Shown: positions 42,455 to 50,918 of the stretch, one piece after another
Layout of the letters: the number at the start of each line of letters is the position of its first letter
Numbering within the stretch: position 1 is the first letter of the stretch
Source of the DNA: Niabella yanshanensis
GTDB taxonomy: Bacteria; Bacteroidota; Bacteroidia; Chitinophagales; Chitinophagaceae
NCBI RefSeq assembly: GCF_034424215.1
Contig: NZ_CP139960.1
Span: 2,542,001 to 2,606,000, forward strand
Direction: 5' to 3'
Length of the DNA stretch: 64,000 bases
The notes under the pieces: generated by a model
Told to the model about the DNA's origin: nothing
Databases searched by the model: none
The model's input: the letters and a program-made list of their open reading frames with translations, nothing else
Translations under genes and position numbers: made by a program

Positions 42455-44002
42455 TTAAAACTTAATTTCTTCTTCGTTCGAATCGAAGAAGTGGTATTCG
42501 GTCAGCTGGTAAGCTGTATCTTTTTCTATTCTGGTTTTCTGCCCAAATTTTTTATTCCACTTAGACAACTTACTGCTCCACCATAAACCCTTTGTTAAAT
42601 ATCCATATACAATAGGATGTACGATGAGTTTGAGATTTTTATGCTTGTGTGTGATAAGATAGTTGAGGTTCTTTTCGATCTCGTCCTCCAATACCAGTGT
42701 TGAGGTTATTTTGCCGCTACCATTACAGCTGGGACATACCTCCTGGGTGTTGATGTTTACTTCGGGACGCATGCGCTGCCGGGTAATCTGCATCAATCCA
42801 AACTTGGAGATGGGTAATACCGAATGCTTTGCCCTGTCGGCCTGCATTACTTCCTCCATTGTATCAAAAAGCTTCTTCTTATTTTCGGCAAGTTTCATAT
42901 CGATGAAATCCACTACGATGATTCCTCCGATATCTCTCAACCTTAATTGCCGGGCAATTTCAGCAGCAGCCTCCAGGTTGGTTTCCAGTGCATTTTGTTC
43001 CTGGTTATTCCCCACGTTTTTATAGCCGCTGTTTACATCAACAACGTGTAGGGCTTCAGTATGCTCTATAATGAGATAAGCGCCACTGTTTAAAGTAACC
43101 GTTTTCCCAAAAGATCCTTTTACCTGCTTGGTAATACCTAAAATATCAAAAACATTACCCTGCGCCTGGTTCACGATCTCCGCTTTCTCGGGCGCAATTT
43201 TCTGGATATAGTTTTTGGTTTCGTTGTAGATATTCTTGTCGTTGGTAACAATACGGTTATAATCTGCGCTTAAAAGATCTCTTAAGATACTGTTAGTCTT
43301 ATTCTGCTCGCTGAAAATCTTGGTAGGCGCTACTGCTCCCCTCAGATTTTGCTGAACCGTGTTCCAGATATTGACCAGGTTCCCGAGGTCTTCATAGAGT
43401 TCTGCTGTATTTTTTCCCTCCGCTGCAGTTCTTACAATTACACCAAAGTTCTTTGGCTTAACGGCTTCAATTATCTTCTGCAGTCTTTTCCTTTCTTCCG
43501 AAGAGTGAATTTTCTTAGATACTGCTACAATATTATTGAAGGGCGTGATTACAACAAATCTGCCCGGTAAAGAAAGTTCACAGCTAAGCCGGGGGCCTTT
43601 GGCCGCAATGGGCTCTTTCAATATCTGAACCAGCACATGGGGTTTACCACCCAGCACCTCGCTGATCTTACCGGTTTTTACAATTTCCGGTTCAACGCTG
43701 AATTTTGAAAAGTCTACAGGGTTGGCATCTGTGGCTGCCATAGCCATATTAGTAAACTTTAATAACGATTTTGCATAAGGGCTTAGGTCGGTATAATGCA
43801 AAAATGCGTCTTTTTCAAAGCCTACATCTATAAAAGCGGCATTAAGCCCGGGCATCAGCCTCTTCACTTTACCCAGGTATAAATCACCCACGGCAAAGCG
43901 GCCATCGCTTTTTTCGCTATGCAACTCCACCAGCTTCTTATCTTCTAACAAAGCAATTTCAACACCAGTTGGAGCGGCATTAATTACAATTTCTTTATTC
44001 AT
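42455..44002 (-). CDS. rng: Ribonuclease E/G family endoribonuclease
   Basis: Processes rRNA precursors and degrades mRNA. 515 residues, RNase G-like length without the long E-type scaffold. The N-terminal S1 domain (GDLYLGKVKRLMPGLNAAFIDVGFEKDAFLHYTDL) is followed by the RNase H-like catalytic domain; LHVVDVNSG and IIVVDFIDM hold the two metal-binding Asp residues, and the zinc-link cysteines are in CPSCNGSG. It is followed by a bidirectional terminator. The bS22-like gene lies 195 bases upstream on the same strand. Confidence 0.95.
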   Translation of the reverse strand: MNKEIVINAAPTGVEIALLEDKKLVELHSEKSDGRFAVGDLYLGKVKRLMPGLNAAFIDVGFEKDAFLHYTDLSPYAKSLLKFTNMAMAATDANPVDFSKFSVEPEIVKTGKISEVLGGKPHVLVQILKEPIAAKGPRLSCELSLPGRFVVITPFNNIVAVSKKIHSSEERKRLQKIIEAVKPKNFGVIVRTAAEGKNTAELYEDLGNLVNIWNTVQQNLRGAVAPTKIFSEQNKTNSILRDLLSADYNRIVTNDKNIYNETKNYIQKIAPEKAEIVNQAQGNVFDILGITKQVKGSFGKTVTLNSGAYLIIEHTEALHVVDVNSGYKNVGNNQEQNALETNLEAAAEIARQLRLRDIGGIIVVDFIDMKLAENKKKLFDTMEEVMQADRAKHSVLPISKFGLMQITRQRMRPEVNINTQEVCPSCNGSGKITSTLVLEDEIEKNLNYLITHKHKNLKLIVHPIVYGYLTKGLWWSSKLSKWNKKFGQKTRIEKDTAYQLTEYHFFDSNEEEIKF

Positions 44003-44141
44003 TGCATATGAACGTGTGCTATGCCTTAAAAGTAATTCTGATCAGCTTTACCGGTTAAACATGCAGGCAGTAAGTATATGGCATTAAGGATGGAAATGCA
44101 TATAACGATAAAGCAGCAGCTAAAATAAATATATTACATAA

Positions 44142-44167
44142 AACCCCGCAAATAAACTACGGGGTTG
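44142..44167 (-). terminator. Terminator after the bS22-like gene
   Basis: AACCCCG pairs with CGGGGTT on the minus strand around a TAGTTTATTTG loop, followed by TTAT. It ends the small transcript 31 bases past its stop codon and separates it from rng. Confidence 0.75.
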
Positions 44168-44197
44168 TATGTAGAATATATTTTAATAAAAGAAAAC

Positions 44198-44287
44198 TTA
44201 TTTCTTTTTATGGCGGTTTTTTCTAAGTCTTTTTTTGCGCTTATGAGTTGCAATTTTATGACGTTTTCTTTTTTTACCACAAGGCAT
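44198..44287 (-). CDS. 29-residue basic protein, AURKAIP1/COX24 (bS22/mS38-like) family
   Basis: The product begins MPCGKKRKRHKIATHKRKK and ends RLRKNRHKKK: 29 residues, over half Lys/Arg/His. The K-x-KR-x-H-K-x-x-x-H-KRKKRLRKNRHK pattern is that of the AURKAIP1/COX24 domain, found in mitochondrial small-subunit protein mS38, the mycobacterial bS22 protein and short Bacteroidota proteins. It is likely a small ribosomal subunit peptide. It has its own terminator, and its start lies 33 bases after the TPR gene stop, so it may belong to that transcript. Confidence 0.85.
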   Translation of the reverse strand: MPCGKKRKRHKIATHKRKKRLRKNRHKKK

Positions 44288-44320
44288 AGTTAAATAATTT
44301 TAATATTGTTAATATAATAG

Positions 44321-45205
44321 TTAATTCTGCTTTTTTAAAGCATCAATCCTTTTTTGAAGCTCAGCCCTCATTTCCGTATGCTCTGTTGCCAGCGGTAATG
44401 CTTTCTGATAATATCTTATGGCTTCTTGTTTCTTATCCTGCTTCTCGTAAATGTCTGCCAGCAGCAATAATGCCTGCAGGTTTTTTGAGTCAAGCCTGAT
44501 TATTGTTTCAAGACGCTCTTTGGCTTTGTCAGTTTGCCCACTCATGAGCGAACCCATCGCCAATGTCATTTGCGCATATAAATTAGTGCTGTCCTTAGCC
44601 ACTACTTCCCTGATCTTGGCAATCCCTTCCATGGGAGCATTGGAGATACCTCCAAACATGTAAGTTGAGCCCAACCCTACTTTCGCCGAGTCGTTATCAG
44701 GATTTAGCTTTAAAGACCTCTCGAACAAATCCTTTGCCTGCAATGCCATCCACTTTGCCATCTCTCCATTTTCCACATGCTGCAGGTTGTTCAAAAACAA
44801 ATGGCCTGCAAAATTGAGGTTTTTTTCTGAATTTTCCAACCTTGCCCCTTCAGCAACATACCAGGCATAAGGAATGAAGGCTTTTACACTGTCTTTCCAA
44901 TACATGGAAATCGCCCTGAATGCCTGTATTTTTTGTACCTGATCCGGCGACTTCTCAATAGTGGATTCAAGTGATGTTAACCTGGCAGCACCCGCTGGCA
45001 AAAGTGTACCTTTCGCAGCAGTTAATGCACTATCAATTGAAAATGATGAAGTTGAAACAGTACCTTCACCGGGTTGACCGGCATGTTCGTGCTGATGGCC
45101 TTCATGTGCATTAGCCTGAGCCGGGGGTTTAATACTCCCGAATGCCCACAGCAAACACAATGCCGCAAGAGCAACAAAAATGGTTATATATTGAGGTTTC
45201 TTCAC
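44321..45205 (-). CDS. Membrane-anchored tetratricopeptide repeat protein
   Basis: About 294 residues. A single N-terminal membrane helix (YITIFVALAALCLLWAFG) is followed by a His-rich stretch (HEGHQHEH), which could bind metal, and then a periplasmic TPR domain (ARLENSEKNLNFAGHLFLNNLQ, SLKLNPDNDSAKVGLGSTYMFGG, NLQALLLLADIYEKQDKKQEAIRYYQKAL). A longer frame opens with TTG at 45241, but a TAacTTTG box lies inside that stretch, so a GTG at 45205 (MKKPQYITIF) is preferred. It probably acts as a scaffold or assembly factor; the partner is unknown. Confidence 0.8.
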   Translation of the reverse strand: MKKPQYITIFVALAALCLLWAFGSIKPPAQANAHEGHQHEHAGQPGEGTVSTSSFSIDSALTAAKGTLLPAGAARLTSLESTIEKSPDQVQKIQAFRAISMYWKDSVKAFIPYAWYVAEGARLENSEKNLNFAGHLFLNNLQHVENGEMAKWMALQAKDLFERSLKLNPDNDSAKVGLGSTYMFGGISNAPMEGIAKIREVVAKDSTNLYAQMTLAMGSLMSGQTDKAKERLETIIRLDSKNLQALLLLADIYEKQDKKQEAIRYYQKALPLATEHTEMRAELQKRIDALKKQN

Positions 45206-45226
45206 AATCAAAAAAAATTTGGATTG

Positions 45227-45234
45227 CAAAGTTA
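45227..45234 (-). promoter_or_regulatory. -7 promoter element of the TPR gene
   Basis: TAacTTTG on the minus strand, about 22 bases upstream of the preferred GTG start. Confidence 0.6.
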
Positions 45235-45312
45235 ACCCCAATACTATATAAATTGTTTAAAAAAAGAGTGGATAAAAACTCAATGGCAGCTACCTTCTTT
45301 GTTTAGAACTTA

Positions 45313-45636
45313 TTAATCGTCGCCGTCCTCTCCGGGCCCATCATCTGGTTTTGGCTCTTTCAGTTTTTTCACTTCGATGCTAAACTCCTTCGCTGGTTTA
45401 AATGCAGGAATATAATGTTCGGGGATATGTACCGCTACATTTTTCTTAATATTGCGGCCAATTTTTGCAGCCCGCTTTTTAGTTATAAAGCTGCCGAAAC
45501 CACGAATGTAAATGTTTTCACCAGAAGCCAAAGTGTCTTTAACCTCTTTAAACATAGTTTCGAGTGTAACCAGCACATCTACTTTGGGGATGCCGGTTTT
45601 GTCAGATATCTTGTTTACCAAGTCCGCTTTTCGCAT
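45313..45636 (-). CDS. HU/IHF family DNA-binding protein with an acidic tail
   Basis: 107 residues. MRKADLVNKISDKTGIPKVDVLVTLE and NIYIRGFGSFITKKRAAKIGRNIKKN are the HU/IHF fold with its DNA-binding arm. The arm is followed by a non-standard C-terminus, KLKEPKPDDGPGEDGDD, of about 17 mostly acidic residues. It is divergent from mutY with a 127-base A/T-rich gap. It is much less like canonical HU than the protein at 12071 and may have a specialised architectural role. Confidence 0.92.
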   Translation of the reverse strand: MRKADLVNKISDKTGIPKVDVLVTLETMFKEVKDTLASGENIYIRGFGSFITKKRAAKIGRNIKKNVAVHIPEHYIPAFKPAKEFSIEVKKLKEPKPDDGPGEDGDD

Positions 45637-45763
45637 AGAATAAAATTAATATTATTTTAACGATTCAATTAAATTGTAAAACAGCTTATTATGCTTAATA
45701 CTTCTAAGATATAAACAATTATTAATCCAATTTTTTTTCTTTAAAAAAAATAAATAAAATCTT

Positions 45764-46855
45764 TTGAGCAATTTAACACATAAACGACTGGAAGTCAGCA
45801 ATTTTTCAAAATTGTTGTTAAAGTGGCATGAAAAAGATAATAACCGCCAAATGCCCTGGAAAGGAGAGAAAGACGCTTACAAAGTATGGCTAAGTGAGAT
45901 TATTTTACAACAGACAAGGGTAGAACAAGGACTCGCGTACTATGATAATTTCCTCCATAATTTTCCTACGATCAAAGATTTAGCAGCGGCAAACGAGAAA
46001 AAAGTATTTAAGTTATGGGAAGGCCTCGGCTATTATTCGCGTTGCCGCAATCTTATTGCTACCGCCCGTATGATCGCTGGACACTATGGAGGAGTGTTTC
46101 CGGGTAATTACAACGATATATTAAGTCTCAAAGGTGTTGGCCCTTATACGGCATCTGCTATTGCCTCTTTTGCCTTTGATTTGCCCCATGCCGTTGTAGA
46201 TGGCAATGTTTACAGGGTTTTAGCCCGGGTTTTTGGGATTGAAGAAGCGATTGACAGCACAACCGGTAAAAAGAATTTTCATCAGCTGGCCAATGAGCTG
46301 CTCGATCAAAAACAACCGGGCAGGTACAACCAGGCCATTATGGACTTTGGTGCTACTATATGCAAGCCGGTAGCGCCCTTATGTAACCATTGCATTTTTA
46401 AAAAACACTGTGTCGCTTATTCTTGTAACAAAATACAGCAGCTACCGGTGAAAGAAAAGAAAATCAAACAAAGAAGCCGATTTTTTTATTTCTTTATTAT
46501 TCAGCATGGCAGTAAAACTGCCATAAGAGAGCGATTAGATAAGGATATATGGCAGCATCTGCATGAATTCCCGTTGATAGAATTACCCCAGGGAAATACC
46601 ACTGATAGCGCTGTTACTGAAGCGCTGCAGATGAAATGGATCAACGGGGAGAGCTTTATAAAAGCGGAACCCGTTATTTATCGCCAAAAATTGACGCATC
46701 AAAGCATTACAGCAATATTTATCAATAGCCGGGTGCACGAATTACCCGGTTCGCTTAGAAATTATGAGTGGGTTGACGAGGACAGGCTATCCGCTTATTC
46801 CTTTCCTAAAATCATCAATGATTATTTGAGCAACAGGGCATTAGTAAATGAATAA
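45764..46855 (+). CDS. mutY: A/G-specific adenine glycosylase
   Basis: Removes adenine mispaired with 8-oxoguanine. 363 residues. N-terminal PWKGEKDAYKVWLSEIILQQTRVEQ carries the catalytic Glu, the HhH motif is LKGVGPYTASAIASFAF, and VDGNVYRVLARVFGI holds the catalytic Asp. The iron-sulfur cluster cysteines fall in CKPVAPLCNHCIFKKHC (C-x6-C-x2-C-x5-C). A NUDIX-like C-terminal domain recognises 8-oxoG. The start is TTG at 45764; no suitable ATG exists upstream of the catalytic Glu. It heads the mutY-ssb-gldE group. Confidence 0.95.
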   Translation: MSNLTHKRLEVSNFSKLLLKWHEKDNNRQMPWKGEKDAYKVWLSEIILQQTRVEQGLAYYDNFLHNFPTIKDLAAANEKKVFKLWEGLGYYSRCRNLIATARMIAGHYGGVFPGNYNDILSLKGVGPYTASAIASFAFDLPHAVVDGNVYRVLARVFGIEEAIDSTTGKKNFHQLANELLDQKQPGRYNQAIMDFGATICKPVAPLCNHCIFKKHCVAYSCNKIQQLPVKEKKIKQRSRFFYFFIIQHGSKTAIRERLDKDIWQHLHEFPLIELPQGNTTDSAVTEALQMKWINGESFIKAEPVIYRQKLTHQSITAIFINSRVHELPGSLRNYEWVDEDRLSAYSFPKIINDYLSNRALVNE

Positions 46856-46990
46856 CTCCCCATCTCAGCTCTAATGAATATTAAAAGAATATAAGCTGTG
46901 TGTATTAATTTTTCAGAATGGGTAAAAAAAATTAATTTTAGTTTACTATAGCTTAATACATACTTACATAAGAAAAATCAATAATTAATT

Positions 46991-47410
46991 ATGAGAGGGG
47001 TTAATCGGGTAATGCTAATCGGTAACTTAGGTAAAGATCCTGAAGTACAGCTACTGGAGGGGAATATCTCAGTTGCCAAATTTCCTTTGGCAACTACCGA
47101 AACTTTTAAAGACAGATCGGGAAAACTGGTATCGCAAACGGAATGGCACACGGTAGTATTGTGGCGTGGTTTGGCCGACCTTGCCCAGAAATTTTTACAT
47201 AAGTCGAGCCTGGTTTATATAGAGGGAAGATTGCGCACCAGGAACTGGGAAGATAAGGACGGGGTGAAAAAATATATTACCGAGGTAGTTGGCGAAAATC
47301 TGATCATGCTGGATAAAAAGGCCGAAGGATTAACGCATGAGCACGACGACCCGGCACCTGGCGGGCCGGCTTCCGGCGAAGAAGGGGAACCTGATGCAAT
47401 TAACTTTTAA
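46991..47410 (+). CDS. ssb: Single-stranded DNA-binding protein
   Basis: Coats single-stranded DNA in replication and repair. 139 residues. The OB fold is clear in RGVNRVMLIGNLGKDPEVQLLEGNISVAKFPLATTETF and the TEWHTVVLWRGLADLAQKFLHKSSLVYIEGRL block. A Gly/Pro-rich linker leads to the end GEPDAINF. Standard SSB ends in DDDIPF; the tail here is only loosely related but keeps the acidic and terminal Phe character. It lies between mutY and gldE, a common order in Bacteroidota. Confidence 0.96.
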   Translation: MRGVNRVMLIGNLGKDPEVQLLEGNISVAKFPLATTETFKDRSGKLVSQTEWHTVVLWRGLADLAQKFLHKSSLVYIEGRLRTRNWEDKDGVKKYITEVVGENLIMLDKKAEGLTHEHDDPAPGGPASGEEGEPDAINF

Positions 47411-47466
47411 TTTATTGTGGTGGGATACAGCATCCAATAAAAAATACTTCACCAATAATATTTGTT

Positions 47467-48810
47467 TTGTATACACAGAGCATTACTCATTTATTATTTA
47501 CCGATTTTTTGCAGATAGAACTGCAGGCAACTACTCAAAGCAGTACTGTTATGGTAGTAGTTTTACTGCTCCTGATTTTTTTATCCTTCTCTATTTCCGG
47601 TTCGCAGGCTGCCATTTTCTCTCTCAATGAGAAGGATATAGATGTGTTGAAAACCAAGCAGCAACCTGCTGCCCGTAGAATTATTGATTTGTTGGATGAG
47701 CCAAAGGAAGTCTACACTTCTATGCTTATTTCCAAAACTGTTTTAAACATCTGCCTTATTATTCTGACCAACTACCTGGTTGACGAATATACACCTGAAG
47801 AATACAAACATAGCGGCTATACTATTTTGCTTAAATGGTTGTTGATCGCGTTTCTCATCGTTTTCCCCTTGGAAATATTTCCGCGGGTATGGGCAAGACA
47901 GAACAGCTTAAGGTTTGCTTACGAATGGCCTGTTTTATTGTTTATTGTTGAAATGATCCATTATGTATTGAGGCGTATGAGTAAGGGCATCGTAGCGGTT
48001 GCAGATAGCGTAGGTAAAACCCTGGGTACTGATAACGCGGAAGCCAATAGCTTACAGGAATTTGATGAAGCAATAGATGTGCAAACCGACGATGAGGCTT
48101 CTCCTGAAGAAAAAAACATCATGAAAAGTATCGTGAAGTTCGGAAAGATCTCTGTAAAAAAAGTGATGCGTAGCCGTTTGTATGTTAATGGTATCGAGTA
48201 TAATACGACTTTTCCCGAACTGGTTGAAAAAATTAAAGAGTTGCAATATTCACGTCTGCCGGTTTACAAGGGAGACCTCGATGAAATAGAAGGTATATTG
48301 AACACCAAAGACCTGATACCACATCTATACGAGGAAAACTTTGACTGGCACTCGGTAATAAGACCACCCTATTTTGTACCCGACTCTAAACTAATTGAGG
48401 ACCTGCTTTTAGAGTTTCAGAAAAAACGGATGCATTTTGCAGTGGTAGTTGATGAATTTGGGGGTACCAGCGGCATCGTAACCATGGAAGACATTCAGGA
48501 AGAAGTGATTGGAGACATCAAAGATGAGTTTGATGTAGAAGAGATCGACAATGAAAAGATAGACGATCATACTTATATTTTTGAAGGCAGCACCATGCTT
48601 CGCGATGTTTGCAAAGTATTACAATTACCTGTTAACACATTTGATGAAGTGCGGGGTGACAATGAGTCCCTGGGTGGCCTTATCAATGAAATTTCGGGGG
48701 AGCTTCCTAAAGACGGCGCGATCGTTAGTTCAGGCGATTTTGAATTTACCGTGCTGGAAGTAGAAAGAAACAGGGTAAAAAAAGCCCGTATTGTAATTAA
48801 ACGCTCCTAA
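47467..48810 (+). CDS. gldE: GldE-like CBS-domain membrane protein
   Basis: 447 residues of the CNNM/CorC (HlyC/CorC) family. An N-terminal DUF21 membrane region with three or four helices (VVVLLLLIFLSFSISGSQAAIFSL, ILLKWLLIAFLIVFPLEIFP, WPVLLFIVEMIHYVL) is followed by paired CBS domains (MRSRLYVNGIEY..., VVDEFGGTSGIVTMEDIQEEVIGDI) and a CorC-HlyC C-terminal domain. Location after mutY-ssb matches GldE, associated with gliding in Flavobacterium; related family members handle Mg or Co. The start is TTG at 47467 (MYTQSITHLLF); other gld genes are not in the window, so gliding is not implied. Confidence 0.87.
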   Translation: MYTQSITHLLFTDFLQIELQATTQSSTVMVVVLLLLIFLSFSISGSQAAIFSLNEKDIDVLKTKQQPAARRIIDLLDEPKEVYTSMLISKTVLNICLIILTNYLVDEYTPEEYKHSGYTILLKWLLIAFLIVFPLEIFPRVWARQNSLRFAYEWPVLLFIVEMIHYVLRRMSKGIVAVADSVGKTLGTDNAEANSLQEFDEAIDVQTDDEASPEEKNIMKSIVKFGKISVKKVMRSRLYVNGIEYNTTFPELVEKIKELQYSRLPVYKGDLDEIEGILNTKDLIPHLYEENFDWHSVIRPPYFVPDSKLIEDLLLEFQKKRMHFAVVVDEFGGTSGIVTMEDIQEEVIGDIKDEFDVEEIDNEKIDDHTYIFEGSTMLRDVCKVLQLPVNTFDEVRGDNESLGGLINEISGELPKDGAIVSSGDFEFTVLEVERNRVKKARIVIKRS

Positions 48811-48848
48811 TAGTTCGCGGCTTCCGGTAGCTGTAGTACTTTTGCATC

Positions 48849-49439
48849 ATGATCATAATCGAAAACAAAATAATCAGTGATGACGTTGTAGAGGCGCAAT
48901 TTGTTTGTGACCTTACCAAATGTAAGGGAGGATGCTGTGAAGAAGGTGATGCAGGCGCTCCTCTTACAGAAGCCGAGCTCGACGAGGTAAATAACAGCTA
49001 CGAGATCATAAAGCCTTACATGACCGCAGACGCTGTCAAGGAGGTGGAGAAAAAGGGCCGGTATCAATATGATGATGAGTTTGGATGGGTAACGCCTACG
49101 CTACCCAGTGACAACGAAATATGTGTTTATGCTTATCGTGAAAACAACGGTCTTATTAAATGCGCCTTTGAGCAAGCTTACAATGATGGCAAAATAAAAT
49201 GGAAGAAACCTATCAGTTGTCACCTCTACCCCATCATTGCTTACCAGGGCAAACACGGAGACTATGAACGTTTGAATTATGAGCCCCGTAAAAAGCTATG
49301 CAGTCCCGCCTGTAAGCTGGGAGAAAAGTTAAAAGTTCCGGTTTACCAGTTCTTAAAAGAACCGCTGATCAGAAAATATGGAGAAGAGTTTTACGAGGTA
49401 CTGGAGCAGGCCGTAACAGCTCATAATCATAGCCAATAG
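48849..49439 (+). CDS. DUF3109 family Cys-rich protein
   Basis: 196 residues, cytoplasmic. Cys-rich motifs CDLTKCKGGCCEEGDAGAPL near the N-terminus, then CAFEQAY, ISCHLYPI and a C-terminal KLCSPACKLG match DUF3109, a group related to the YkgJ-type zinc or iron-chelating CxxCxxCC family. Metal binding is likely; function unknown. It starts 38 bases after gldE and may be the last gene of the mutY-ssb-gldE transcript. Confidence 0.87.
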   Translation: MIIIENKIISDDVVEAQFVCDLTKCKGGCCEEGDAGAPLTEAELDEVNNSYEIIKPYMTADAVKEVEKKGRYQYDDEFGWVTPTLPSDNEICVYAYRENNGLIKCAFEQAYNDGKIKWKKPISCHLYPIIAYQGKHGDYERLNYEPRKKLCSPACKLGEKLKVPVYQFLKEPLIRKYGEEFYEVLEQAVTAHNHSQ

Positions 49440-49481
49440 AATTTCATTGACCAACAGTAATGTTAACAGCCTTATTCAAGC

Positions 49482-50861
49482 ATGTCGCAAACAGCCACCT
49501 TATTTAATAAAAAAAGTAAAGAGAAAGCAGCGGACCGGGATCATCGCCAGGTGATCAATTTTAACATTGGGAGGTATAATGCCCAGGTACCTGCCGGAAA
49601 AACACAGTTTTCGGACGTGGCCCTGGCGCGTGAAAGAGCCAAAAACCAGAAGTGGAAAGCCATTGAAACACTGGATACACAGCTGGAGAACTTTGAAGCC
49701 CAGGTTACCAAACGCGGCGCCAAAGTAATCTGGTGTGAGGATGCCCAACAGGCTATTGACGCTATTGTCAAAATCTGTAAAGAAAAAAATTGCCGCACCC
49801 TCGTGAAGAGTAAAAGCATGGTTACTGAAGAGATTCATCTCAACAAGAATCTGGAAGCGCAGGGCATAGAAAGTATTGAAACGGACCTTGGCGAATATAT
49901 TCAGCAATTGGATGGCGAAACGCCCTATCATATTGTAACGCCGGCCATGCACAAAAGTAAGGATGATATCGCACGGCTGTTTGCCAACAAACTCGGCACC
50001 GATCCGTCGTTAAGTGCAGAACAACTTACCCTGATTGCAAGAGATAAACTCAGGCAGAAATATGCTGAAGCAGAAGTAGGTGTAACAGGGGCTAACTTCA
50101 TTATTTCGGATATAGGAGGTATTGCCATTACGGAGAATGAAGGTAATGCCCGGCTCAGCTGCTCTATGCCTAAAACACATATTGTAATTGCAGGCATTGA
50201 GAAAGTCATTCCTTCAATGACCGATCTGGCATTGTTCTGGCCGCTGCTGGCCACTTTTGGTACGGGTCAGCGCATTACCTCCTATAGCACCATTGTAACG
50301 GGTCCTAGACAACCCGGGGAAATTGATGGCCCCGAGGAAATGTATGTGCTTTTGCTGGACAACGGCCGCACCAACATGCTGGCCAACGAGAAAACAAGAG
50401 AAGCGTTATACTGTATCCGCTGTGGCGCCTGTCTTAACGCTTGCCCCGTTTATAAAAACATAGGTGGTCATACTTACGACACCACCTATAGTGGTCCTAT
50501 AGGGTCGGTTATCACGCCCCATTTAAAACCTATGAAAGAATGGAAGCATTTAAGTCATGCCTCCTCCCTCTGTGGTAATTGTACCGAAGTATGCGCGGTA
50601 AAAATTAACCTGCATGAGCTGTTGCTGGAGAACCGGCATGAGGCCCAGCAGGAGGGCTATGCTCCATTTACAGAAACAGTGGCCTGGAAAATGTGGAAAA
50701 CAGCCATGCTGAAACGTAGCTGGATGAATATGGGCAACGGGAATATGAAAACAAAACTGATCAACTCGGTTGCAGGCGCGTGGACCAAAGAGCGCAGTAA
50801 ACTGGAGTTTCCCAAAAAATCATTCAATGAGTTATGGGCGGAGCGGAGAAAAGGAATGTAA
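49482..50861 (+). CDS. lutB: LutB-like iron-sulfur protein (LUD domain plus 4Fe-4S dicluster)
   Basis: 459 residues. The N-terminal LUD (DUF162) domain includes VKSKSMVTEEIHLNKNLEAQGIESIETDLGEYIQQL and NFIISDIGGIAITENEGNARL. The C-terminal ferredoxin-like domain has CIRCGACLNACPVY and CGNCTEVCAVKINL, ligands for two 4Fe-4S clusters. It corresponds to LutB, which with LutA and LutC oxidises L-lactate. LutA and LutC are not adjacent here, so the naming is by domain only. A strong shared terminator lies between it and the convergent peptidase. Confidence 0.88.
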   Translation: MSQTATLFNKKSKEKAADRDHRQVINFNIGRYNAQVPAGKTQFSDVALARERAKNQKWKAIETLDTQLENFEAQVTKRGAKVIWCEDAQQAIDAIVKICKEKNCRTLVKSKSMVTEEIHLNKNLEAQGIESIETDLGEYIQQLDGETPYHIVTPAMHKSKDDIARLFANKLGTDPSLSAEQLTLIARDKLRQKYAEAEVGVTGANFIISDIGGIAITENEGNARLSCSMPKTHIVIAGIEKVIPSMTDLALFWPLLATFGTGQRITSYSTIVTGPRQPGEIDGPEEMYVLLLDNGRTNMLANEKTREALYCIRCGACLNACPVYKNIGGHTYDTTYSGPIGSVITPHLKPMKEWKHLSHASSLCGNCTEVCAVKINLHELLLENRHEAQQEGYAPFTETVAWKMWKTAMLKRSWMNMGNGNMKTKLINSVAGAWTKERSKLEFPKKSFNELWAERRKGM

Positions 50862-50878
50862 AAATTAATACCTAAAAT

Positions 50879-50906
50879 AAAGTCCGGTTTTTTGAAACCG
50901 GACTTT
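50879..50906. terminator. Bidirectional terminator between lutB-like and peptidase genes
   Basis: A perfect 12-bp stem, AAAGTCCGGTTT with AAACCGGACTTT, around a TTTG loop and followed by a T-run. Confidence 0.92.
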
Positions 50907-50918
50907 ATTTTTATAACG

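Noticed and set aside
46861-46990. TGTGTA at about 46898 as another regulator operator
   Set aside because: The second half-site is absent (TGTGTA-TTAAT-TTTTCA), and it does not overlap a TAnnTTTG box.
49482-50861. A complete lactate utilisation (lutABC) operon
   Set aside because: Only the LutB-like gene is present; neighbours are DUF3109 and a convergent peptidase.
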